Below, piece after piece: positions 7,440 to 16,338 of a DNA stretch of 64,000 bases. The translations under genes were made by a program, and so were the position numbers. The stretch's first letter is position 1; each line of letters opens with the position of its first letter. Below the pieces are notes generated by a model. It was not told where the DNA came from. It saw nothing but the letters and a program-made list of their open reading frames with translations, and searched no databases. The stretch is from Clostridium sp. (GTDB lineage: Bacteria > Bacteroidota > Bacteroidia > Bacteroidales > Bacteroidaceae). The DNA lies in the NCBI GenBank assembly GCA_023663705.1, contig JAMPGY010000002.1, forward strand, positions 111,515 through 175,514. Reading direction: 5' to 3'.

Positions 7440-9761
7440 GTGATTTCTCTACAGAAAACGTTGAAACTTCTCCTGTTGTCGGGCGTACTCCTGTTGTTGG
7501 GGGCATGTTCGGCTACGAAATTCATACCCGAAGGTAGTTACATGCTCGACAATATCAGTGTGCGTTCCGTACAGAAAGAAGTGAAGACAGCTCCCCTCAA
7601 GGGCTACATTCGCCAGCATCCCAATGCCCGGTGGTTCAGTCTGGTGAAGGTGCCGATGGGGCCGTATGCCCTATCGGGACGCGACACTTCGCGTCGGGTG
7701 AATCGCTTCTTGCAGCGGGTGGGTGAGGCACCGGTGGTGTATGATGCCGAGCAGGCTCAGCGCACACGGCGCGATATGGAGTCGGCTGTTTTCAATCAAG
7801 GGTATTTGTGTGCCGATGTGGGCTTGGAGGAAAGGATAAAGGGTCGCAAGTTAAAGCTCGTTTACACGATAAATCCCGGTCAGCGCTATCGGATACGCAG
7901 GGTAGAACGCCGTATCGACGATGACTCCCTGCGCACCATGCTGATGGCAGACACGGCATCTTCCCTATTGCGTGGCGGAATGCCTTTCGACATCAATGTG
8001 CTTGAGGCCGAACGTTCGCGTATTTATTCGTTGTTGCAAAATGCCGGATATTATAAATTCAACAAGCAGTTTATCACCTACGAAGCCGATACCTGTGTGG
8101 GCGAACGTCAGGTGGATGTCAAACTTTGTCTGGCTGCTTATCGTGCCTCGGTCACAGACACGGTGCATCCTCACCGACGCTATTATGTACGTGATGTGAC
8201 GTTGGTGGACGAAGGGTATTTGCAGGCCGGTTATCAGAGCATGCCAATTGATACTGTGCGCTATCGCGGTTATACCATAGCCTATCATCGCAAACCTCAC
8301 CTGCGCTTCTCCCGTTTGGCGGAGAGCACGGCCATTTATCCAGGTCGGCTCTATCGTGAGCGCGATCAACAGCAGACTTATAACCGCTTCGGACGGTTGG
8401 GAGCCGTGATGTCCTCTTCGGTGAAAATGCAGGAGGTACATCCCGATAGCGCATTGTTGGATTGTCGGGTGGCGGTAAACATGAATCGTCCCTACACCTT
8501 CAGTCTTGAACCGGAGGGTACCAATTCGGCCGGAAATCTGGGGGCGGCAGTGGTTGTAGGCTATCAGAACCGTAATCTGTTCCGGGGCTCTGAAGTTTTT
8601 AATGTGAAGTTGCGCGGAGCTTTCGAGGCCATTCGCGGACTGGAAGGTTATCGGGATGAGAACTATATTGAGTTCAGTGCCGAGGCAGGACTTACCTTTC
8701 CTGAATTTAAACTTCCTTTCCTGAGCGAGGCCTATCGTCGATCAGTGCAGGCCACATCGGAGGTATCGGTCATGTATGACTCTCAGAACCGACCGGAGTT
8801 TCATCGCCGTGTGCTTACGGGAGCGCTCCGTTATCGTTGGAGCCGTTTCAATCGCAGGCTTGTACACCGTATAGATCTGCTTGATCTCAACTATGTGTTC
8901 ATGCCTTGGATTTCCGAGACATTCAAGCGTGACTATCTGGATGATGCCGATAACCGGAATGCTATTTTGCGCTACAATTATGAGAACCTGTTCATCATGA
9001 AGTTAGGCTATAGCTTTACGTTTAATTCGCAGGGAAGCGGTGGACCGTCAGCTACTTACGGAACCAATGCCACGATGTTTCGCCTGAATGTGGAGTCGTC
9101 AGGCAATCTGCTCTACGGTGCTTCCAAACTGTTTCGGGTGAAACGCAATGCCGAGGACACCTACACGCTGTTCAACATAGCTTACGCGCAGTATGTGAAG
9201 GGAGACTTCGACTATGCCAAAAGTTTCAGGATAGACGAACGGAATTCATTGGCCTTGCACGTGGGGTTGGGAGTGGCTTACCCCTATGGCAACTCTAATA
9301 TCCTGCCGTATGAGAAACGCTATTTCAGTGGTGGTGCCAATAGTGTGCGCGGGTGGTCGGTGCGTGAGCTCGGGCCGGGAACCTATCGTGGCACTGACGG
9401 TCGCATCGACTTCATCAATCAGACTGGTGATGTGAAACTGGATCTTAGTGTGGAATACCGCACATTCCTTTTCTGGAAGTTACACGGTGCGGCTTTTATT
9501 GATGCAGGCAACATCTGGACGATAAGAGCCTATGACGAACAGCCCGGCGGTCAGTTCCGGTTCGACACCTTCTGGCGCCAGATAGCTGTGGCCTACGGAT
9601 TGGGATTGCGTCTTAATTTCGACTATTTCATCTTGCGTCTGGATGGAGGCATGAAGGCTGTCAATCCCATGTATGAAGGGTCACGGGACAAATATGCTGT
9701 CATCCATCCTCATTTCAGACGCGACTTCACTTTTCATTTTGCAGTGGGCCTTCCATTCTGA
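7440..9761 (+). CDS. tamL: TamL-type outer-membrane assembly lipoprotein (BamA/TamA superfamily)
   Basis: A 773-residue Omp85-family barrel protein with a lipobox ending LGAC (Cys23), followed by SATKFIPEGSYMLDN, the opening typical of Bacteroidetes TamL. In this phylum TamL replaces TamA as partner of TamB. POTRA-like repeats cover about 30-340. The barrel occupies about 350-773 and includes the conserved loop RYFSGGANSVRGWSVRELGPG (about 631-651, with the VRGW motif of Omp85 proteins). The C-terminus ends FHFAVGLPF, with the terminal aromatic needed for barrel insertion. The start is GTG at 7440. No tamB gene is adjacent in this window. Confidence 0.88.
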   Translation: MISLQKTLKLLLLSGVLLLLGACSATKFIPEGSYMLDNISVRSVQKEVKTAPLKGYIRQHPNARWFSLVKVPMGPYALSGRDTSRRVNRFLQRVGEAPVVYDAEQAQRTRRDMESAVFNQGYLCADVGLEERIKGRKLKLVYTINPGQRYRIRRVERRIDDDSLRTMLMADTASSLLRGGMPFDINVLEAERSRIYSLLQNAGYYKFNKQFITYEADTCVGERQVDVKLCLAAYRASVTDTVHPHRRYYVRDVTLVDEGYLQAGYQSMPIDTVRYRGYTIAYHRKPHLRFSRLAESTAIYPGRLYRERDQQQTYNRFGRLGAVMSSSVKMQEVHPDSALLDCRVAVNMNRPYTFSLEPEGTNSAGNLGAAVVVGYQNRNLFRGSEVFNVKLRGAFEAIRGLEGYRDENYIEFSAEAGLTFPEFKLPFLSEAYRRSVQATSEVSVMYDSQNRPEFHRRVLTGALRYRWSRFNRRLVHRIDLLDLNYVFMPWISETFKRDYLDDADNRNAILRYNYENLFIMKLGYSFTFNSQGSGGPSATYGTNATMFRLNVESSGNLLYGASKLFRVKRNAEDTYTLFNIAYAQYVKGDFDYAKSFRIDERNSLALHVGLGVAYPYGNSNILPYEKRYFSGGANSVRGWSVRELGPGTYRGTDGRIDFINQTGDVKLDLSVEYRTFLFWKLHGAAFIDAGNIWTIRAYDEQPGGQFRFDTFWRQIAVAYGLGLRLNFDYFILRLDGGMKAVNPMYEGSRDKYAVIHPHFRRDFTFHFAVGLPF

Positions 9762-10167
9762 TCATCCACTGCTGTAGACGTTTCACCAAATTCACTTTGC
9801 AACGGATGCGGTCAGCCCAATAAGGGGGCTGTTCCAGACGGTCGGCCAACCAGACATGGTATACCACACATTGTGCGGTGGCCGTGGTGTCCGATTCCAA
9901 TTGCGCCTGTAGCACTTCCACTTCGGCTCGTTCGGGATGTTCGTTCAGTGTGTGGATATCCTCGTCTGTCAGTTGGGAGGCATAGAAAGCTATCCAGGGG
10001 TGTGAATCCGGTGTGCAGCAATCCAGAGCTTGGTTAAACTCATAATTGTAATAATGGTTGACAAAGCGTTCGGCTTGTCTGGTGATGGTTTCCATTTCAT
10101 CCGAAGAGTTCTGACAACTGCTCAGCAGAGCGATGAGGATGAGGGGGATGAAAGAAATAGTCTTCAT
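9727..10167 (-). CDS. Small lipoprotein of unknown function
   Basis: A 146-residue predicted lipoprotein with a short signal ending LLSSC (Cys18), then an Asn/Ser/Asp/Glu linker. The mature part (NHYYNYEFNQALDCCTPDSHPW) resembles small NTF2-like or DUF4878-type Bacteroidetes lipoproteins, a fold-level guess from hydrophobic spacing only. It is the last gene of a minus-strand run with the acyl-CoA ligase and the helicase-nuclease genes, 39 nt after the nuclease gene. Its 3' end overlaps the end of tamL by 35 nt on the opposite strand. Confidence 0.7.
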   Translation of the reverse strand: MKTISFIPLILIALLSSCQNSSDEMETITRQAERFVNHYYNYEFNQALDCCTPDSHPWIAFYASQLTDEDIHTLNEHPERAEVEVLQAQLESDTTATAQCVVYHVWLADRLEQPPYWADRIRCKVNLVKRLQQWMIRMEGPLQNEK

Positions 10168-10206
10168 GAGCCGTTTGTTTTTTTTACAGGATGAAGGTAA
10201 TCGGAT

Positions 10207-13017
10207 TTATCGTCCGCACAACGCTCTCAGATCACAGCGTTCGCAGATTTGGGGTATGCCGGTCTGTCTGAAGGGAATCGTTTGCGTGAATATTTCTTCA
10301 AGCACTTCCTCCAACAGCTCGGTGAAATCGTCCATCAGGGTGTGGAAGTTGGTGACAGGTCCGTCTTTCATTTCAATTTCTGGCGAATAGTCCTCGTTGT
10401 AGGACTTATGTACAAAGAAGAGTGTGGGCATGACGGGAGACTTTGTTTCGTGACAGATGATCCAGGCATAGAGAAATGTCTGGAACGCATAGTGAGCACG
10501 GTCTTTGGCTTCTTTTACCAGTCTGTTCAGTTCGGTGGGACTTTCTGTATTCCCGCCGGTCTTGTAGTCCATGATACGTGTGGTGTCCAACAGTTCGCCC
10601 GTTTCCGGATCGGCCACTTTCACGATGTCCATGCGGTCTACAATTCCGCCGATGCGGATGTGCAGGTCTCCTTTGATCGTGGGGACATTGATGGTAACCT
10701 CGTGGTGCTGCTCCATCTCTTTCATCAGGAAAGGCGTTTGGCGCAGATCGTAGGTGAGCAACTGTTTCAAATAGGATAATATCACATTTCGTGCCACCAC
10801 AAGTGTACCGTTGTATTTAAGTGCCTCTTCGGGTGTAGACCGGAATACATTCTCGCGGAAGGCTGCGTCAACAAAAGGAGCCAGCGACACCTCGGGATGT
10901 TCAAGTAAGGCTGCCAGTGCATCGTGTGTGATGAGAGAATTGCGGGTGGTGAGATGCCGGTAGACATTCTCGGCCGATGCGTGAAACACAGTGCCGAACA
11001 AGGCGGCGTCCAGACCGTCGGCAGGATCTTTCCGCACGCGCAACCGAGCCACATATTGGTAGTAGAACTTCAACGGACAATCCAGATAAGTGTTCAGAGC
11101 CGAAGGAGAAAGAGCCGCGGAAGAGGGTACACGGCGGTCATATCTGTTTTGCAGCAGCCGCATCACTTCGTCGGTCTTTTCAGCCTGTAACGTCACGGTC
11201 GGTCTGACACCTGGCGTGCTGTTCAGGCTGAGGGTGCGTATGGGAAACTCAGTCTCAGCCAGCAGTTGTTGCATAAACCTCGACATCTCTGCCTGCCCCG
11301 TTCCCTCGGAGGACGCGTTGTAGAGCATCGTGATGTGTTCGGCCCGTTGTATCAGCCGGTAGAAATAGAAGGCATATACCGCGATCTTATGTTTGATGGT
11401 GGTGAGTCCGAACACTTCGCGCAGGTTATAGGGAATGAACGAGGTGTTGCTGACGGGCTGGGGCAGTTTGCCCTCGTTGAGCGAAAGCAGCACGATATGT
11501 CGGAAATCCAGGTTACGTGTCTCGAGCACACCCATCACCTGCAATCCGGTGGCCGGCTCGCCGTGGAAAGGCACGGTGGTCGACTCCATCACTGTTCGGA
11601 TGAGCCGTTTCAGGGTGGTGGGCATCACATCGAGCACACCGTCTTCCGTGAGCCGGCGGAAGCGGTTCAGTATACCGTGGGTCTGGAACAGGGTCTCGTT
11701 GTAGAGCGGTTGCAGCGGTTGCTGACTATTCTGTTCCCGGAATTTTGCGGCCAATTGTTCCACGATATTCTGCAGATAGGTCAGCAAAATCATATTGTCG
11801 GTGCATCTCGTAAACAACAAATCCTTGTCGCATAAGGGAGCATAAGGGTGCATCTCCACGTGGCTGCGCTGTTCGGTGCGGAACCGTTGTTCGTCGTTGT
11901 CATATCCTTCGGTCTGCAGGTCGAGCAGTGCATTGATGAATCCGTAGATGGGTGTATCGGTGAGTGGATACCCCATGGTAACATTGAGCTGCTTCACCTT
12001 GCCTTCCTCTTGTCCGCAGGGGATGGAGTGAAGCACAGGCAACAACAGGCTCTCGTCGCAGAGCACCACGGCCGTCTCGTTCTCCCTCCGGGTGAGATTG
12101 TGTTGCAACCACTTGGGCAGATAGCGGGCCTGTGCGTTTTCCGATGAGGCTGCTATATAGGTAATATCCTTGGGCTTTAGCAGGTTGTCGTACGGTGCAC
12201 CTTCCAGACTGTTGGGAAAGAGTTTCAGATTCTCGCGGATAAAGGTGCCGGCCTCAGCCATCAGATTATCCTTGACGTAGTAGTTGTCGTAGTCCCAGTA
12301 AAAGCGTGCCCGGTTGTGTTGGTGGAGGAAGGCGAATAGGCGTTGTTCCACATCATTGAGCACGTTGAAGCCCACAAACACGTATGTCTTTCCGCCGGTG
12401 AGCAATGTGCTTTGTTCGTCGAGATGCTCCACCACGTGGCGATAGAGCGCCCCTTCATAGAGGAGTCCCTTGTCTTTCAGGCGTCGGTGATAGTCGGTGT
12501 AGATACGCTCCATGGCATTCCACATTTGCAGAAACTTCTCCTTCAGACGGGAATTGCCTTCGATGGAGAATCCCTCGAAGAAGTGGCGCAACGCTTGTTC
12601 CTGCTTGATGGTGAGAAAGGAACTCTCATCCATTTCCTTTAGAGCTTGTATGTTGGAAAAGAGCGCATGCGCATCGGCCAGGTGCTTGTCTATGTCATCG
12701 AAGTCGGCCAGCAGTATTTCTCCCCATCCATAGAACCGGTCGGTTTTTTCGGGATTGTCCACGTTTTCGGCATACACCGTGTATAGTTCGCACACGGCTT
12801 GTATGGGGTCGCACAATTCGTAGTCGGAAAGTGAACGGAACAGTTCGCTGATGGTGCGGTAGCGCGGTGCCCACATGGGATTAGGGGACAGTTCGACGAA
12901 TGCCTGGTTCATAAACAGGCCGGCACGCTTGTTGGGAAACACCACCTCAACGTTTGTGAGGTTGGTTCCGTAAGTCTTGAGCAGGTCACGTGCTACGAGA
13001 GTGAGAAATCTTTCCAT
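10207..13017 (-). CDS. AddB-like PD-(D/E)XK nuclease subunit with iron-sulfur cysteines
   Basis: The 936-residue partner of the upstream UvrD-type helicase, forming an AddAB/RecBCD-like complex that resects double-strand ends for recombination. The N-terminal two thirds look like an inactivated helicase core. The C-terminal third is a RecB-family nuclease with Asp in GIVDRMD and the DYK of RIMDYKTGG. One cysteine (TYLDCPLKF) plus three at the extreme C-terminus (ICERCDLRALC) match the four-cysteine [4Fe-4S] staple of AddB nucleases. I start at the ATG at 13017 (MERFLTLVARDLL). The frame stays open upstream to 13275, but that part lies inside the helicase gene and reads as non-protein-like sequence. 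Confidence 0.85.
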   Translation of the reverse strand: MERFLTLVARDLLKTYGTNLTNVEVVFPNKRAGLFMNQAFVELSPNPMWAPRYRTISELFRSLSDYELCDPIQAVCELYTVYAENVDNPEKTDRFYGWGEILLADFDDIDKHLADAHALFSNIQALKEMDESSFLTIKQEQALRHFFEGFSIEGNSRLKEKFLQMWNAMERIYTDYHRRLKDKGLLYEGALYRHVVEHLDEQSTLLTGGKTYVFVGFNVLNDVEQRLFAFLHQHNRARFYWDYDNYYVKDNLMAEAGTFIRENLKLFPNSLEGAPYDNLLKPKDITYIAASSENAQARYLPKWLQHNLTRRENETAVVLCDESLLLPVLHSIPCGQEEGKVKQLNVTMGYPLTDTPIYGFINALLDLQTEGYDNDEQRFRTEQRSHVEMHPYAPLCDKDLLFTRCTDNMILLTYLQNIVEQLAAKFREQNSQQPLQPLYNETLFQTHGILNRFRRLTEDGVLDVMPTTLKRLIRTVMESTTVPFHGEPATGLQVMGVLETRNLDFRHIVLLSLNEGKLPQPVSNTSFIPYNLREVFGLTTIKHKIAVYAFYFYRLIQRAEHITMLYNASSEGTGQAEMSRFMQQLLAETEFPIRTLSLNSTPGVRPTVTLQAEKTDEVMRLLQNRYDRRVPSSAALSPSALNTYLDCPLKFYYQYVARLRVRKDPADGLDAALFGTVFHASAENVYRHLTTRNSLITHDALAALLEHPEVSLAPFVDAAFRENVFRSTPEEALKYNGTLVVARNVILSYLKQLLTYDLRQTPFLMKEMEQHHEVTINVPTIKGDLHIRIGGIVDRMDIVKVADPETGELLDTTRIMDYKTGGNTESPTELNRLVKEAKDRAHYAFQTFLYAWIICHETKSPVMPTLFFVHKSYNEDYSPEIEMKDGPVTNFHTLMDDFTELLEEVLEEIFTQTIPFRQTGIPQICERCDLRALCGR

Positions 13018-13040
13018 GATAAATGTGTGTCTGTCCGGTG

Positions 13041-16000
13041 TTAAACTTCTTCTGTCTTGTTGGTGTATACAAACCAGAGATACCCCCTGATATGTGCCTG
13101 CGGATACATGCCGGTAAGCAGTTCCATATATTCCTTCACTTGTTCGTGGTACTCCGGTTTGGAAGACCCGAACTTGAAGTCCACCACGATAATTTCGTCC
13201 TCGGCCATCATCACGCGGTCCGGTCGGCGCACGATGCACTCGCCGCTGTCCGGATCTGCCGACAGAATGGAACATTCGTTGAAGAGTTCATAGCGTCCGC
13301 TGAACCAATCGGCGATGATGGGGCGGCGCAGTCCGTTTTCCACCAGTCTCCGCAGGTGGTCGCGTTGTTTCTGTTCACCGATCAATCCTTCGGTCTCCAC
13401 CTGCATCAGTGTGCGTTCCACATCGTCTGCCGTGCGGATGGTGGAGAATATGTAGTGCAGCAGGCGGCCGGTCTGCACATATTCCTGTTGTTTGTCATTC
13501 GTGTCATTGGCGGTATCCTTGCCGGCCAGATGGATAAACTGTTCCGAACGATTGGATTGGCGGAAATTCATGGGGTTCTCGTAGGAGGTCATACGGATGG
13601 TTTCCGAATTTAGGCTCAACTCCATACGGTTGTCTTTTTTATTTGCTTTTTTCACCGTTGTTATCGGTTGCCCGTAGTCAAAGCCCGTGATGACTTCCTT
13701 GGTCAGATCTTTTCTGAATGTAATTTCCTCGCGTGTCAGTTCCACATCCGGCAAGTGGACGGGCAGAGTGGCGTATAGCAGGTCGCTCACCATTGACTTG
13801 TCGGTGAAGTCGAATTTGGTCTTACCCCATACGTACAGGTTTTTTGCCGCACGGGTGAAAGCCACGTACATCATGTTCAGGGCATCCACCCTCATTTGCA
13901 GATGTTCTTCTTCGTACTCTTCGCAGTATACCGAGTCCTGCATGTTTTTCCCTAATGCCACCGGAATGACGGGCAGGGCATTGTAGGGCGATTCTTTTGG
14001 GGTGCACCACAGTAGGTTGCGCTTATCTTCGCTTTCGACGGCCCAATCAAAGTAAGGGAGCAGAACGGTGTGAAACTCCAGTCCCTTGGACTTGTGTATG
14101 GTGAAGATGCGTATGCCGTCGATCTCTCCCGAGGGAATATTCTGATGCCGGAGCGTGTCTTCCCAATACGTGAGGAAACTCTTCAGATCTGTGGGGTTGG
14201 ATTGGGCATATTCGGTCACTTTGTCGAGATATGTGAGCATATAGGCGTCCTCGCCCTCCAATCGGTCGAGTGCGAACAGGTGATAGAGGTGTTCCTGTAG
14301 TTCGTAGAGCGGCAATTGGCGTAGGGTTTCGGCCTTTTGGGTAAATTCTTCCGGAAGCAGGGAGGACGGATCGTTGAGCAACAGCGTGTTGAGCGAATCG
14401 TTTCCCGTATGGCAGACATCCCTTTGGTAGTGTATCACCAGATAGGCACGCGACACCACGTCGGTGGGATCGTTCAGACAGCGTTGCGCGGCGATGATGA
14501 GGTTGACGGCGAGCGAAGACGACAGCATGAACGCCTCGTTGGATACCAGTTTCACCGTAGGCAATCTGAGGGCGAAACGCTCGATGATGGGTGTGGCCTG
14601 TTTGTTTCTTCTCAGCAGGATGGCCATTTCGGAATAGGGAAGACCGTTCTCGTGGAGTGCCTTCACCTGCTCACACAGGTCGTCAAGCATCAGTTCTTCC
14701 CATTCGGAATCTTTGTTTGTCACCCCTTTGTAGAAACGCAGTCGCACGTATCCTTTCTCTTCTTTTCCAGGTCGGTATGCTTGCTCCACGTCGCTATAGG
14801 CCTGTTCGATTTTCAGTTCGGCTTCGGGGTTCAGGGCGTCCAGTTTCCGCGCAGCTTCGGGAAACAGGGCGTTGTTGAACTGTATGATGCGCCGTTCGCT
14901 CCGGAAATTGGTTTTGAGGGAGATGGTTTCGGGCTGATACTCTTTCATCTCCGTTTCGATGTTGTTCAGTAGTTTCCAGTCGCCTCCGCGCCAGCGGTAG
15001 ATGCTTTGTTTCACGTCGCCCACCAGCAGGTTGCTTTGTCCGGTGGACATATTCTCGATCAGCAGTTTCTTGAAGTTGTTCCATTGCAGTGTCGAGGTGT
15101 CCTGAAACTCGTCTATCATCACGTGCCGGAAGTCTGCGCCCATCTTCTCGAATATGAATGGAGCGTCAGTGCCGGCCACCAGTTCGTTGAGCAGGATGGG
15201 GGTCTTGGCCAGCAGGAAACGGTTGGTCTCGTTGTTGAGGGCTGTGACTTCTTCGTTGATGATGCCCAGCAGGCGCAAGGGGTTGAGGTGTTTGCGCGTG
15301 AGCGTCGCACTGTTGTATTTGGTGGTTTCCTCAAGTTGGAACTGACGGATCTCGGCCAACAGCCTGCTGAAGTGTTCAGCCGTCTCCCGCCATTCGGGCA
15401 AAGCCTGTTTGGTCTTCACGAGCATATTCATCGGGTCGGTCACATACTTTTGCAGCGTGACTTTAAATTCCGTTTTCGAGGGATTCATCATGGTGCTGCT
15501 GTCGCCCAGTGCACGCAGGTAGGTACCTAATGTGCTGCCATTCTTGAAGTCGGGGTAGACGAGATGACGGTCTTCCATCTCCTCCTGAAAGTTGTGTATA
15601 GCGCTGATAATGCGGTCTTTCGCTTCCTCCTGTATGGCTTTCAGAGTGTTGCGTAGCGCGGTGATGAATGCGTTGTCATTTAGTTTTACGGACAGTTGCT
15701 CGCTGTTGATCAGATAGGGACGTTTGAATATTTCGGTGGCGAAGGATTTCAGTTCGCCGCTCACGTCCCATCTGCTGTTCTCGCTCAGTCGCTCCTCCAC
15801 ATACTCTGTGATCCAGGCCAGGGTGCGGGGGGCGATGTGTAGTCTCTCCATGATGCGTTCCACGGCCAGTCCCAGTGTCTCCGTGTCGTTCAGATCCACT
15901 TGCAGGTTGGCCGTGAGGCTCAGTTCGTGAGCCAGGTTCTGCAACACTTTTTGAAAGAAGGCATCGATTGTTTCCACACTGAACCTGCTGTAGTCGTGCA

Positions 16001-16313
16001 GAATGGTCTGCAACGCGTTTCCGGCTCTGCGGCTTATTTCCTCATCGCTCAGGGTGATGTTGTCTTTTTCAAGTGCTTCCTTCAGTGCCTTCAGATAGTC
16101 TCCGGCCGAGGGCAGTCCTTTCCACAGTCCGTAGAGCTGTTGCAGGATGCGTTCCTTCATCTCGGTGGTCGCCTTGTTGGTGAATGTCACGGCCAGTATG
16201 TGGCGGAATGTCCCGTTTCCGGGTGCTGCCACCAGCAACTTGATGTATTGTACAGCCAGGGTAAATGTCTTTCCGGATCCGGCGGAGGCTTTGTATATGG
16301 AGAGATTGTTCAT
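13041..16313 (-). CDS. AddA-like UvrD/Rep helicase-nuclease
   Basis: A 1090-residue superfamily 1A helicase with a fused nuclease. Motif I is ASAGSGKTF (10-18), motif Ia includes LAVTFTNKA, motif II is VMIDEFQDTS (about 396-405), motif III/IV includes GDVKQSIYRWRGGD, and motif V/VI includes FTIHKSKGLEF and MMYVAFTRA. The C-terminal PD-(D/E)XK nuclease has RRPDRV and IVVDFKFG (about 1043-1050), so both subunits of the pair appear to be active nucleases, as in AddAB. The gene follows the acyl-CoA ligase by 25 nt and precedes the addB-like gene by 23 nt. Confidence 0.9.
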   Translation of the reverse strand: MNNLSIYKASAGSGKTFTLAVQYIKLLVAAPGNGTFRHILAVTFTNKATTEMKERILQQLYGLWKGLPSAGDYLKALKEALEKDNITLSDEEISRRAGNALQTILHDYSRFSVETIDAFFQKVLQNLAHELSLTANLQVDLNDTETLGLAVERIMERLHIAPRTLAWITEYVEERLSENSRWDVSGELKSFATEIFKRPYLINSEQLSVKLNDNAFITALRNTLKAIQEEAKDRIISAIHNFQEEMEDRHLVYPDFKNGSTLGTYLRALGDSSTMMNPSKTEFKVTLQKYVTDPMNMLVKTKQALPEWRETAEHFSRLLAEIRQFQLEETTKYNSATLTRKHLNPLRLLGIINEEVTALNNETNRFLLAKTPILLNELVAGTDAPFIFEKMGADFRHVMIDEFQDTSTLQWNNFKKLLIENMSTGQSNLLVGDVKQSIYRWRGGDWKLLNNIETEMKEYQPETISLKTNFRSERRIIQFNNALFPEAARKLDALNPEAELKIEQAYSDVEQAYRPGKEEKGYVRLRFYKGVTNKDSEWEELMLDDLCEQVKALHENGLPYSEMAILLRRNKQATPIIERFALRLPTVKLVSNEAFMLSSSLAVNLIIAAQRCLNDPTDVVSRAYLVIHYQRDVCHTGNDSLNTLLLNDPSSLLPEEFTQKAETLRQLPLYELQEHLYHLFALDRLEGEDAYMLTYLDKVTEYAQSNPTDLKSFLTYWEDTLRHQNIPSGEIDGIRIFTIHKSKGLEFHTVLLPYFDWAVESEDKRNLLWCTPKESPYNALPVIPVALGKNMQDSVYCEEYEEEHLQMRVDALNMMYVAFTRAAKNLYVWGKTKFDFTDKSMVSDLLYATLPVHLPDVELTREEITFRKDLTKEVITGFDYGQPITTVKKANKKDNRMELSLNSETIRMTSYENPMNFRQSNRSEQFIHLAGKDTANDTNDKQQEYVQTGRLLHYIFSTIRTADDVERTLMQVETEGLIGEQKQRDHLRRLVENGLRRPIIADWFSGRYELFNECSILSADPDSGECIVRRPDRVMMAEDEIIVVDFKFGSSKPEYHEQVKEYMELLTGMYPQAHIRGYLWFVYTNKTEEV

Positions 16314-16338
16314 GCGGGATGAAGGGATTTACATCATT

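Noticed and set aside
13018..13275. Upstream extension of the addB-like gene
   Set aside because: The frame is open but lies inside the addA-like gene and its translation is not protein-like. The ATG at 13017 opens directly with MERFLTLVARDLL, the conserved start.
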